Assembly: GCA_000611715.1 (NCBI GenBank)
Contig: AZYM01000170.1
Coordinates: 186,001 to 250,000 of the forward strand
Direction: 5' to 3'
DNA: 64,000 nucleotides
DNA from: Scolecobasidium constrictum UM 578
Lineage: Eukaryota; Ascomycota; Dothideomycetes; Venturiales; Sympoventuriaceae
The position numbers were made by a program, and so were the translations under genes. Every line of letters begins with the position of its first letter. The first letter of the stretch is position 1. The notes beneath the pieces were generated by a model that made no database searches, was not told the DNA's origin, and saw only the letters and a program-made list of their open reading frames with translations. Positions 42,501 through 52,460 of the stretch are shown here, in pieces.

Positions 42501-42613
42501 ATCTCATTGAACGAGATGAATCCTCGTCGTGCTGGCCATTGCGCCAATCGCCGTGCTTGGATACGCCGTTTAAGCTCTCTCCGGCACGTCTGGCACACGT
42601 AAGAGCTTGACAT
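39527..42613 (-). CDS. Large pentatricopeptide-repeat (PPR) protein, mitochondrial
   Basis: One exon encodes 1028 residues. The N-terminus is basic with an initial CxxC (MSSSYVCQTCRRELKRRIQA, then RRLAQWPARRGF), in keeping with mitochondrial import. The centre holds PPR-type helical pairs: MTPTHEQWGLMISARMKHLN, TKPDRHTWCTRISGHIYYGN, PSLWTYNTLFRTCLKDGNLK, KISPDAYTFYAFADFVFKAA and LKPEKVVFGSMIDSLLKVGN, with the usual 35-residue spacing. Such proteins bind organellar RNA and control its processing or translation. The Pro/Ser/Glu-rich N-terminal third is disordered. The start is divergent from the phosphatase gene across 400 bases. Confidence 0.85.
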   Translation of the reverse strand: MSSSYVCQTCRRELKRRIQARRLAQWPARRGFISFNEIVPPKKEQESAIAEGSSSEQRPFRRLNEMKQQNDVNDDVEEKESAVGRYSRFGREVVPPPSQKDFQINTENLRSLRSATQARSIDTLSPSEAATLVPPSTQDEREFDAPLPVSRTARPIEDENGPAVQLWEILSKKEVDAKEAWDFFREHYVEPGKENAALKRPSMKDRAIIRDKKLFRQLLRAVATQWKPGDESVPPPGELVKVMHEYGIMGQGWYLLEILEMLYRLLRVQHGTEKEENMKAKVAVEEQLLLLWSQSFRNCPSKWVADGRQLKQDMVEGQSVDWTGLPDAEHLNFSKRMGGDAYRFPFRIHRMFSGVPTASIQHLAVAALLTFDYFTAQYYRPYVTPNDRIPYEPFLKLILKTLHGAQDTDIVSSLGISLLQDNDVPAEEIAKITPRLSQIQHRAALATAIDDLQVLGSETLALTSEQENKLIAYFHGRIKRQIERQNRGVIDQLWQQALLAYGSSEPDSANLIPPKIYSAFLFGYRDLEEPERQTEVWNHMLAKGMTPTHEQWGLMISARMKHLNSMEHIWERMNASGTKPDRHTWCTRISGHIYYGNPEEGMQMLYQWGNGWYAEISSMFNANGVEVPEVSRLTRDGPTIPRPNTDVLTTVITALVQRGSGRKRRLDLVPDAFAWAATFGVVPSLWTYNTLFRTCLKDGNLKEAMQILAKMSEDKISPDAYTFYAFADFVFKAASRSSMGREEQFRLMFNILDLLEQRGLKPEKVVFGSMIDSLLKVGNKEGREPNLQAAMMLLRVMMEKKVTVSSAIWTSLMTHHFQTARATGSLDFAAIDALWRKMNETTLGLDAMFYDRMIEGYASFGEIARAVAMLERMGKEGKRPSWQALSALLQAYLKQNLTDAATGLVRDAASSSGLLRDGVRSAREGTRNPAREGFFALASEAGLLQEGELDKRAVSEYEVSTLSEGMGIPMGVGEGYGKHSPASVGSAEEEIEGGAAGFQDLEKEFGKNVDLMPSWDEVVDRPSTRSRR

Positions 42614-42802
42614 AGCACACCAAAAGAATGTATGGTCGATGCAAGACTCAATTGAGGTTTTGATGCTAGATGCCGAAAGGTGAAGGATTGACCGCAGCCA
42701 ATCAGAGCACGGGACGGAGCATGCGCCTGCTCGATTGGGATGTCACGATCTGAAGGCAGGACGTGAAGTCAAGCTTTCCAAAGGATTGGCTAAGCTTTGT
42801 GT

Positions 42803-42809
42803 ATATAAA
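42803..42809 (+). promoter_or_regulatory. TATA-like element of the acid phosphatase promoter
   Basis: TATATAAA occurs about 205 bases upstream of ATG 43014, in the divergent region between the PPR and phosphatase genes. Assignment to the plus-strand gene is inferred. Confidence 0.4.
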
Positions 42810-42836
42810 TTTTACATGTTTGCAGACGTCTAGAGA

Positions 42837-42876
42837 TTTCTCACTACTATTTCTCACTACTATCAAAATAGTAGTG
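42837..42876. repeat. Perfect 13-bp duplication overlapping a 9-bp hairpin
   Basis: TTTCTCACTACTA occurs twice in tandem (42837-42849, 42850-42862). The second copy is followed by its inverted complement: CACTACTAT (42855-42863) pairs with ATAGTAGTG (42868-42876) across a 4-base loop. It lies in the divergent region upstream of the phosphatase, probably in its leader. Confidence 0.85.
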
Positions 42877-43013
42877 GAAGAGGTCAAACCCTGATACACG
42901 TGAGAGCCGGTGCCAACTCTCACCAGCCACCCAAGGTCCCCACCTCGACCTCGATCGTTCCTTCCTGGGCCAGTATCTCACAGGAGGACTGGATACGTTC
43001 TTTTGAGTATACG

Positions 43014-44722
43014 ATGACTTCCTTGGAGCCCAGGAAACCATACACGCCCGAAGAATTGCAGAAGCTCTATCCTGAACAGCTTCAACTCCAGCTCGTCCAA
43101 GTACTCCTCCGACATGGTCTGTGCACAACATTACCACGTGAACGAACAAGCATAACTAACTTACACAGGCGAAAGAAGTCCCGTATCCCCTCGCTTCCGA
43201 AATGCAGGTCTAACACCATGTCCGTCTCCCCCACAGCCCCCTATTCTCTAAAGACAATCTAACATACCACAGACTGGCCCTATTGCACCGCTGCCCGCCA
43301 ACTGCGCAGCCTCGTACTCTCCAACCCCACCACCTCAGAATGGTCCTCCCTCTCCTGGCGCCGCCGCCTCGAGACATTCGGTCCAGACGACGGTCCCACC
43401 GTCGCAGCCGGTCCCAAGGGTGAATACGACTCCGTCTGCCAACCCGGCGAACTAACCGATCGCGGACGGGAAACCACTTTGGCCCTAGGTCAAAGGCTGC
43501 GCCACCTCTACGTTGAGCAATTGGGGTTCATGCCTGAGAAGATTGGTGATGCTGATCTGATTTACCTAAGGGCGACGCCGATTCCGCGCGCCCTGGAGAG
43601 TGTGCAGCAGGCTTTTGTTGGTTTCTACCCTACGCATGCGAGGGAGGCGTATTTCCCACCGCCGACGATACTGACGCGGTCTCCCGCCGATGAGGTACTA
43701 TACCCAAACGATTCCATCTGCCGGCGTTTCGCGCAGTTGTCCCGTGCGTACGCCCAGCGCGCGGCAGAGCGCTGGAACGATACCGAGGAGATGAGCTACC
43801 TGAACAAGAAAATCGAGAAGTGGATGCCCGAGTCCACACCACGTGTTGCCGTGGATGGTAAACCACGCCTCAGCGGGGTGATGGACACGATCAACGCGAC
43901 GCTCGCCCACGGGCCTGCCACGAGATTGCCCAAGGAATTCTACGACCCGAAGGCGCGCGCGATCATCGACCAGATCAGCGTGGAGGAGTGGTTCGCCGGG
44001 TACACTGAGAACCTCGAGTACAGGACCCTGGGCATCGGCGCGCTAATGGGGGATATCGTAACCCGCATGGTCGGGTCCGTCACCCGCACCGACCGCACGG
44101 GGATCCTGGAGGTGGGTGGGGAGAACGGGAGACTAGGTGTAGGAAGGGGAGGGGAGCGGGAGATCAAGTTCGCGATGAGTGGGTGTCATGATACTACGCT
44201 TGCTGCAGTCCTTCACTCTCTGGGTGCGCAGGGGGCGGAGCCGTGGCCGCCGTACACGAGTCATGTTGCTATTGAGCTGTTTAGACGGAAGGGGGTGCCC
44301 GTGGAGGGGGTGCCGCCTGTTGTGCCGCCTAAGGCGCTGGGGACGGAGAAGGGGTGGTGGGCGAGTTTGTTTGGGTCGTCGACGAGTAAGGCGAGTGAGC
44401 CAGCGTTAAGGAGGCGGGTTGATGATATGTCTACTGCAGAGAAGGAGAAGCTGGATGGATATTTTGTGCGGCTGAGGTATAATGATAAGATTATGCGGGT
44501 GCCTGGGTGCAAAGAGGCAGGCAAGCATTTGGATGGAGAGGAGAGCTTTTGTACATTGGTAAGTTGGGACCGCGATGGCTTTGATTGAGGCGCTAATTAG
44601 TGGTGCAGGAGGCGTTCAAGGCGATTGTGGATAAGTACACGCCCAAGAATTGGAAAGCGGAGTGCACGATGAATTTGGATCGATCGGCGATACCTGTTGA
44701 AACGTCGCCGGCGGGGTATTGA
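43014..44722 (+). CDS. Histidine acid phosphatase (branch 2 phosphoglycerate-mutase fold)
   Basis: Exons 43014-43116, 43169-43219, 43273-44558 and 44609-44722 give 517 residues. The first splice completes RHGERSPVSPRF, the phosphate-binding nucleophile motif. The second (GTCCGT donor) gives AGLTPYWPYCTAAR, which matches the family better than the alternative donor a few bases upstream. The general-acid motif is SGCHDTTLAAVLHSLG. No signal peptide is visible at this start, so the protein may be intracellular or membrane-associated rather than a secreted phytase. The C-terminus (LEAFKAIVDKYTPKNW) is completed only by the last exon. It should remove phosphate from monoesters; the substrate is unknown. 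Confidence 0.88.
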
Positions 44723-44926
44723 TGTGTACATCCATTGGGAATTGTGCATAGACCTAGAAAGTGGATAGACTGTATGTACATGACCTCCTTCACGTTATTC
44801 CTTGGCCATGGCACAATCGAGCAAATTCGGACAGAATTCTCTTGTCGCGTGCAGACTTCCCTAGAACCAACACCCCATAAGCCTGTTACAAAGTGAGAAA
44901 ATCTGTGCTGTGTTTCGGCTGGTGCT

Positions 44927-46399
44927 TTATTCGTCTTCGCCATCCTCGGACGGTGCTGATTCTGACAAGCCTGAGTCTGAGTCTAAGTCTGAGTCTGTTA
45001 AGTCTGAGTCTGACAAGTCTGTGCCCTCATACTGGCCGTATCTCGCAGCTTCGAAAGGTGGAAGTCGTTGATGACCTGCCTTGAGATCCCGCTCCGCCTC
45101 CATCAGCCAATTGCGCAGCACCAACATTCCACGAGGATGCCATGTTTCAAAGCGCAGTGCCCCATTCAGACTAGTGATAGCTTCCATACAATGTTCTTCG
45201 AAATCGTGCTTGTTGGAGATGGACTGGGCGACTACTTCGATTGCGCGGTGCACCGACGAGCGATCCATGGTCTCTGCATTGACGATTTTCATCAGAACAT
45301 CAGGCTTTTGGCTTCGGAAGTGGCGCTGGACCATGCTCCAAAGAGCCAAGAGATCATTGAGTCTATGAGCATCTTCTTGCAAGGCGTATGTCCCAGCAAT
45401 TGTACTTCTGCATGGACACGCAGCATGATCGTTTCCCTCGACTTGTCGACCGCGCAACGCGATCTGCATGTGGCGTGTCGTTCGGTAGTAATTTACCCAG
45501 TTTTTGTACTCGTTCTTGCCTTCCGCTGCCTGCTTGTCCCACACGGCGCCGTGGCTTGTTGGGATGTTTGGCCAGTAGACGATCTTCGATGGGTGCTTGA
45601 ATTTCACGGCAAAGAAGGGACGCAAGATGGCATGCCAGACCATCGAGGAGAAGCCAGCGAGGGGTGTCATTACCGATACAGGATGCAAGCTATGCTCGAT
45701 CAGTGGGCGCTGGATCTTTGCAGCTGTATCCTCGAGGCGAATCGTGAAACGGCCAGCAGAAGACTCGAGGTGTTCCTTGAGTTCCTGGCTCTTCAAGCAA
45801 TTGAACACATTATCGCGAACCGTCCAGATATTGCGGTCATGGTGGAGGGCTTTGTCTTTGGTATCGATGTGGACTCCATTGGCGCTTGAATTGCTCGTTT
45901 GCTGCCATATTGGTTGCCCGAAATGATGATCAGCATCATAGTCATCCAACATGGGGCTTGTCTGAATGGCCAACACCAGCCCCACCTCCTTCCTCGCCTT
46001 CACCCCGGCCTTGCACCCGCCCAAGGCTAGCTCGTACACGTCATCTTCGTTGACAAGCATCATAGAGACGCGACTCTTCAGCATCGAGAGCACCTCCGAG
46101 CGGACTTGACAATTGAGCGCCAGCAAAGTGAAGAGGTACCCAAGCTTGAAGCACTCGTCTGAGCAAGGCGCACCGTATTCGTGGTCGCATGGTGAAATCC
46201 TACGGAGCTACGTGCGGTATCGCTTTGGTGGCAGAGGCTTCGGCAGCTGGATGGCGTTTTGTGGCCAAGCGTCTATCGCGATCTCGTAGATCTCGTTGCG
46301 AAGCTCGGCTGGCAACGCCATGAAACCGGTTCCAGACGCGCGACTGCATGCTGCATTGTTTATGATGGCCTCGTCTGGAGGCGATGCGATATTAGCCAT
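44927..46399 (-). pseudogene. F-box-like (LPAELR) gene with in-frame TAG
   Basis: Reading down from ATG 46399, the protein begins with MALPAELRNEIYEIAIDAW, an F-box-like start, reaches PPKRYRT and then TAG at 46210-46208. The same frame continues without interruption for 427 more codons (ECFKLGYLFTLLALNCQVRS, MMLVNEDDVYELALGG and onward) to 44927. I find no intron that removes the stop and keeps the frame. The C-terminus is a Asp/Ser repeat (LSDSDLTDSDLDSDSG). Translation from an internal ATG after the stop would lack the LPAELR region. It may be a recent nonsense allele. Confidence 0.75.
44959..45020. repeat. Hexamer-based repeat encoding Asp-Ser acidic tail
   Basis: Imperfect tandem AGTCTG/AAGTCTG units on the plus strand encode the DSD-type C-terminal tail of the minus-strand F-box-like gene. 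Such repeats are prone to length change. Confidence 0.7.
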
Positions 46400-46769
46400 T
46401 GTGGCCCTGGATGCAAACGTCGAAAGTTGGTCGCAAAATGTTGTGCGTTCTGAAGTGAGGAAGTTGTGAAGCGTTAAAGGTGATTGCTGCCTCGTCGAGG
46501 CTGGTCGCCATCACGTGCGTGGGGCATGCTCAGGAACGTCCAAAGGCGAGGCGCACAATGAAGCTGTTGGGGAAGTCTTCGCAGCGGAGTAGTGAACTGA
46601 CTTACCGAGATACCTGATCAGTCAAGATGCTGTACAATGCGCAAATTTGCGTACTCACTATCTACCACTTATCCATCTTGGCCCCACTTTGGGCACGATC
46701 AAGAAAACTGAACAGACCCTGGCTCAAAGGTTGTTCCTTGCAAACTGAAGAACATCTCCCTTTGCTGCT
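46400..46769. other. Short intergenic region between two broken genes
   Basis: No gene. TCACGTGC at 46511-46518 lies about 115 bases upstream of the F-box-like start. Confidence 0.45.
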
Positions 46770-48386
46770 TCATCCAATATCAGTTACCCTGTGGGCCGCG
46801 CTACGCGCTTTCGCAATGACGGGGACCGGCTCGTCCGTACGGTGGTGGTTCAGTACTTTTGGATCGATATCGCCGTTCTGGACATGTTAGTGACAGGCCA
46901 TCACTTCTAATCTGTGTCTTACAGGGAAGTAGTCTATTCAAGAGATGAGTCTCGCCAAAATGATGAACAAGCCGTGCTGTGCAAGCCTGTAGCCAACGCA
47001 AATGCGTCTTCCACCACCAAACTGCCAAAGGCCATGTGCAGCATCCTGCTCATGGCCGTTCAGCCACCTCTCTGGCCGGAAGCTAGCCGCATCATCGCAC
47101 TCATTCGCGACTGCGATCTCATTGATGACGAACCCGATTCCAGCTGGAAAATGATAGTCCTCGAAGTCAAATGCAGCGGTCGAGGTGTGATCTGGCGTCA
47201 GAAAGAGAATTGGCCTCCATCGAAGCAGCTCTTTGAAGATTGCGCACACGTACGGGAGTGCTTCCATGTCGGCGAGATCTGGGAGACGATTTGCCTCTTT
47301 TCCGCAGACGTTATCAATGTCGGCCCTTGCTTTCGCAAACACGTCAGGAAAACACAAAGTCGCCATGACGAATATGTTGAGAGCTTCCCTGGTCGTATCG
47401 CTGCCAGCTTCGATGAGTTGCATGGCCACATACATGGCATCTTGATCGTTGCCGGTGGATTTCGTGTTCTCATGCAACAGAACGTCGCGCACAAACGAAG
47501 GGGGTGCGACACCATCCTTGATCTGCTTTGTCACGGGATCCCACCAAGATCTGAAGATCTGATTATTCCACTCGCCAACGCCTTCCCAGTACGGTCGCCA
47601 GAGCTGCATAAATCGAGGCAGGCGATCGAGCTGAGGAAATCAGTCGACTGGACTCCTCCCAATACTGCTGACAAAGGTGGTCACAACATCTTGCAAATCA
47701 GCCAACTCCTTCGACGACTTCACCAAACGTTCTCCAAGCGCAATACGGTGCACCACCGAGTTAGCAATACCGATAGTGGTGCCGGTACCATAATTCCGGC
47801 TGCTCAATATACTCCACCATCATCTGCAGACTCTCCAATTCCTGCCAGGCGCCGTATTGCTTCAACGCGGACCCGCTGAGCAAGTGATGCATGACTCTTC
47901 GCCGCTCAGTCCATTCAGATAGCGGCAACAAGAGTAACCGTCCGTAGCGACTGACTATTCCGCTAGCAACGGGCATGGGAGAGCGGCCATTCGTGAGAGA
48001 ACCACGTTTGGCGATGATCTCGCTCACCACCCTGTCGCTATTGAGGAGGACCCAGGTTTTGGTGCCTAGATGCAGCGTTCTCATCTCCTCATACTCTGCT
48101 GGCAGTGATGCGAGCTTTTGTCCTTGTCAGTGGATCCTGCACCTAAGTGGGCATTACTCACGTCGGCAGCCAGCTCCTGGCCATGTTTCTGACCAAATGA
48201 GAGCAAATTACCGAAAATTGGGATGCCATTCGGTCCTGAAGGTAGACGAGCTCCTGCGTCGCGTTTTCCTACGGGCTTGAAGATCTCTCTGAGAGTGAGG
48301 AATAAAACAAGTATGCTAATCATGACACAAGCAGCGACCTTTCCTGCCAGGTGTGCAGGCACGAGGATGCCGAGTCGATCGTACAT
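46770..48386 (-). pseudogene. Cytochrome P450 monooxygenase gene, frameshifted and with two TGA stops
   Basis: Exon 1 (48386-48162) has a membrane anchor (GKVAACVMISILVLFLTL) and the proline hinge LPSGPNGIPIFGN. A 47-nt intron leads to exon 2. There the frame HHYRY shifts by one base near 47766 into NSVVHRIALGERLV, a conserved P450 segment. TGA occurs at 47642-47640 just before FPQLDRLP and again at 46940-46938 before IDYFP. A last intron and exon end at 46770. Between the lesions the signature motifs are intact: AGSDTTREA (I helix), KELLRWRP (ExxR), FRPERW and the haem loop FGGGRRICVG. The decay therefore looks recent. Fungal family members oxidise secondary metabolites or xenobiotics. Confidence 0.85.
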
Positions 48387-48901
48387 CGCTGGTATGGTCG
48401 GGAAATTCGAAACGGTGAAAGGCGAGAAGTATCAGACTTTGAGGCCGTCAACTCAAGACTCATGATCTGGGCATGTATATTCTTCGTGTAAGATGTCGTT
48501 GAATGCTTTCAGATAAGACCGAGAATCGATTTCCTCCAATACTGATTAGAGTTGCACCACCAGCTTGCAATAGAATCGATGCGTCGCCTGACGAGCGATG
48601 CAGTCAAGCTTCATTGCTAGATCAGCATGTCGATATCGCAATGAGAGATACAATGGTCAAGTTGCACTCGGTGTTCGGCCTCGCGATCTGTAGAGCTGAA
48701 TCTTGGGATCGTGGAGCTAGCCTGCCTTTGGACATGATCGACATGACATCAAGAATGCTCGGAGCGAATGTGCACCGAGTATTGGGATATATGAACTGGC
48801 TCGAATAATAAGTCAAGATGGACAATCTCGTGGAGGCAATAATTACAGCATCCGAAGAGCGAAAAAAGTACTACAAAGGAACATGATTGACGACGGACGC
48901 G
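48387..48901. other. Divergent promoter region of P450 remnant and SDR
   Basis: No gene seen. The two starts are 515 bases apart and point away from each other. Confidence 0.5.
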
Positions 48902-49965
48902 ATGCCTACACTGTCTGATTGGGGTCAATTCCTTGGAGGTCAAACCTTTGGATCAACAGTAGTTCCAGATGTAGACCTCGCCAGCAAGACTTTTGCGATC
49001 ACAGGAGCAAACACCGGGCTGGGCCTCGAGGCAGCAAAGCATCTGTGAGCGCGTCCGAAGTGCCTCAATTGTGCGCAGTGACTGACCCAAGATCTAGTGC
49101 GAGATTGGGCGTCTCACATTTGATCCTCGGTTGCAGAGACACTGCAAAGGGTCAGGAAGCAAAGGAAGATATCGAAAGCGCCAAGCCTGAGGACAGCAAC
49201 TTGACCGTAGAAGTATGGCCCATCGATCTTGCCAACTATAACTCCGTGATGGCATTTAACGACCGACTACGAGCCCTGAAACGTCTGGATGGCTTTATCG
49301 CAAATGCAGGACTTGAGGTCAAAGAATTCGAGCTTGCTGAAGGGCTCGAGAAGTCTCTGACAATCAATGTCGTTGGAACGCATCTGAATGCTCTGGGTGC
49401 CCTGCCCGCTCTGCACAAAACATCCAAAGACTTCGACGTCCAGACGAATCTCTCGATCATTGGATCAATGAACAGGACATACGCACCAGACGCAGAGCTA
49501 GATGTTGGTGAAGACGAAGACATCTTCCAGTCCCTCAGCAAACAAGAGACTGCGAACATGGAGATGCGATACCCTCTATCGAAGCTAATCGTCCATCAGT
49601 GCTTCAGAGAGTTTGCACCCCTCGTCTCAAACGCCAACGAGAGATCCAGCTCTCACGTGGTTGCAAACCTCGTCAATCCAGGTTGGTGCTATACGGAGCT
49701 GGGAAGATCAAAACAAGAAGTGCTTCCAGAGAGAATGATCAAGAGCGTCATTGGTCGGACGGCAGAACAAGGCAGCAGAACTCTGGCACACGGCATCACT
49801 GCTGGACCTGAGACGCATGGTCGATATCTAAGCGAATGTCAAGTCAAAGATGAAACGAGCTACATCTGTAGCGAACGTGGGGAAAAGATCCAGAAGAAGC
49901 TTTGGGCAGATCTGATAAGGAGGTTGCGGACGATATCAGCGGAGACCACCGCATACCTTGGCTGA
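48902..49965 (+). CDS. Short-chain dehydrogenase/reductase (SDR)
   Basis: Exons 48902-49044 and 49098-49965 (53-nt intron) give 336 residues. The coenzyme-binding TGANTGLGLEAA, the NAG motif (IANAGLE), the catalytic serine region NLSIIGS and the YPLSK active-site Tyr/Lys are all present, so the enzyme should be active with NAD(P)H. The start at 48902 is required, because the frame starting inside the intron loses the glycine-rich motif. It resembles the fungal retinol-dehydrogenase/daunorubicin-reductase-like SDRs that often sit in metabolite clusters. Its head-to-head neighbour is the broken P450, which suggests a former functional pair. Confidence 0.88.
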
Positions 49966-50947
49966 GCGTGGAGCTCGCCTAGAGACGGAAGGAATGTTAA
50001 AGGTGTTATGTTGCATGAAAGCCAAAAATAATGTTTTTTGCTGTCATCGCCACGCAGAAGCAAAAAGTTCTCATGGTCCGTGTCTATCACGTGAAAGTGT
50101 TCGCCAGGACTGTCCCAAAATGGGCGGCGCTAGACCTATCAAGGACATGCTCCGGCGCATTGGGATCCAAATCCCAAAATTCGAAGAACTCCTCCTTCCA
50201 CGTTCTCCTTCACGATGCATATCCATCAAGACCGATCTGATAATGGCGCAAATGAGCCTTGTCGCGCATCGTCAATGCGCCCTCCATCGCGTTGCGCCAT
50301 CGCGACTGTTCAAGTTGGATCGACCGATACTGTGCTAGAAACGAGTCGTCCCAACATCTGGCATAGTACCGCGGCATCGCTCAGATGTAGTATACACGCC
50401 CGTTGGCGCTCGGCTACTTACGTTTCTGCTCCATTGTATGCCGTGTCTGAACTCCACCTGCCGGCATGCCGTGCAGATTGTGAAGCTTCGGCCCTATCCC
50501 TACCCAGATTCACACATGAATGCCGTTCTAGCTCACTTCTCCCGCATTCTAGTGTCGTGTGGCCTCTACTCCAGCTGAACGGCCACCTGCCCATTCTGGA
50601 CAAGTTTCCTTCTGTACACTCGCTTGACAGCCGCCACCTTCGAGATGAAGCTCTCAACGTCTGGACTATTGCCTGTGTGCCTCGTGGCTGCCGCTTGTGC
50701 TAGCCAGAGGCGAGAAGTTTCAGGACATGCTGATTGATGGAACATGGCAACATGTCTCCCTGAGCACTCAGCACCATACTGCTCTGACAAAGATATTAGA
50801 AGTTGTTGTCCTGCGGTTGTCTTCCCCAGTTTTTGTCCGCACTGCTTTCACGTGCCTTGGACTGCCCGCCTCACCTTATTAATTAAGCCAGGCCCACCAG
50901 CAAACCTCAATCCATGATTCACGGCGACTAGGAGACACACCATCAAT
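49966..50947. other. Intergenic, 1 kb
   Basis: No supportable gene. A short inverted repeat TTGGGAT...ATCCCAA lies at 50160-50177. Confidence 0.45.
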
Positions 50948-52163
50948 ATGAAACAGGATCGCAGCGAAGAGGTTCGAGCCATCGGCATCGCATTCCTTGT
51001 GGTCCCGTTGATCACAGTCCTGGCACGATGCTATGTACGAATATTCATGATCAAGAATTTCGCCGTGGATGATTGGCTGGCTGTGGTAACGATGGTCTTC
51101 ATGGGCGCATACGCAAGCCTGATCATCGCCGCAGCTAGTACAGGAGTTGGTAGGCACGAAGCAGAGTTGACCGTTGACCAGAAGATCGTCTCCATGAAGA
51201 TGTAAGTCAGATGGTTGCACGTCGAATGGAGTCCGCTAATTGTTATGGCAGTTGGTATTATGGCGAGATGATTTACATCATATCCTCGTCGCTTACTCGA
51301 ATTGCCGTCGGTGCGTTCTTGCTTCGTATCGCGGTCCAGAAGATCCATCGTCAGATCATATATGGCCTACTTGGCGTCAACATCTTGTTCAACCTCTTCT
51401 ATTTGATCTTCACGGTATTTCAATGCACACCAATTCGAGGATTCTGGACACGCATGGCTGGTGAAGAGGTCAACTGCCGATCCGATATTGCGATTGATGC
51501 TACGCTGGCATCTTCCGCGTTGTCCACAATCATTGACTGGGTGTTTGGCGTTCTGCCGGTATTCATGTTGTGGAAACTCAATGTAACACGGAAGAAGAAG
51601 ATTGGGCTCGCTGTAGTCATGGGCCTTGGGGTTCTGGCAAGCGCAGGCCCACTCGTTCGGATACCGTACACAGTGCAATTATCAAGCACTCGCGACTATT
51701 TATGTAAGTGCTACCAACCTGATGATCGCCAGGACACTAACATATGACAGACGACACGGTTGATGTCGGAATCTGGTCATTTGTTGAGCCTGGCCTTGGA
51801 CTGACAGTCATCTGCGTCCTCACTCTTCGTCCTCTGTTTGTCAAATTTTTCAAAGCTGCCTGTTCCACGGTGAAATCAGATGCGATGTCCATCGGCGACC
51901 TGCCTTCTCGCAAAGTACCCGATCATATGCAAAGATCCAGTCATCGAGTGTCGATACACGGAGGTCGCGGAGTGGAAGGAGGACGATGGACACCATTGGG
52001 GGACGATGATCCAATCAAAGAACAGAAGGCGAAGAAATATGGCAAAGCTATAAGAATGACATGCGAAATCAAATCGGTGACGGACATCGATGTGGTTGAT
52101 GTTAGATCCTCAAGGTTGACGCCTCCTGGGACTGGACCAGCGAGAGCAGCAGATTATGTATAG
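50948..52163 (+). CDS. Rhodopsin-fold (PTH11-like) integral membrane protein without CFEM
   Basis: Exons 50948-51201, 51252-51703 and 51751-52163 give 372 residues. Seven hydrophobic helices are seen with family marks DDWLAVV, YFxY-type YYGEMIYIISSSLTR, FQCTPIRGFW and DWVFGVLPVFMLWKLN. The C-terminal tail of about 110 residues is charged and cytoplasmic. There is no signal peptide or CFEM domain, unlike the receptor at 51-1638. These proteins belong to a large fungal family annotated as integral membrane or Pth11-like; few have known ligands. Introns of 50 and 47 nt have clear CTAAT/CTAAC branch sites. Confidence 0.85.
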
Positions 52164-52460
52164 TTACGCACCTCGAACGTTGAATGCGAGCTTTCTACGA
52201 TGCAGCCTCGATGTGTGATGCTGAGGTATTTGTTCTTGGATGGAAACGGTGCGATCTGCTATCTCATGCAGCTAAAGCTTCCGCCCGAGCTGTCATTCGC
52301 CCATCTCACGCCCACGATGTCATACCCTTTGCGAGACCTCGCAACACGAAAAGCTTGGTAACGGGAGCTTAATGCTTCGCTTTATCTGAACAGGGGCCCT
52401 TGCCTGCACTTATTCGAGCAATGCTGCGCGTCTTCAGTTCTATTGTCTCGACTCTTCAGC

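Noticed and set aside
45068..45889. 273-codon frame antisense to the F-box-like gene
   Set aside because: The minus strand reads as LPAELR-family protein; the plus frame has no recognisable domain.
46914..47879. 321-codon frame antisense to the P450
   Set aside because: The minus strand contains the P450 signature motifs, so this frame is incidental.
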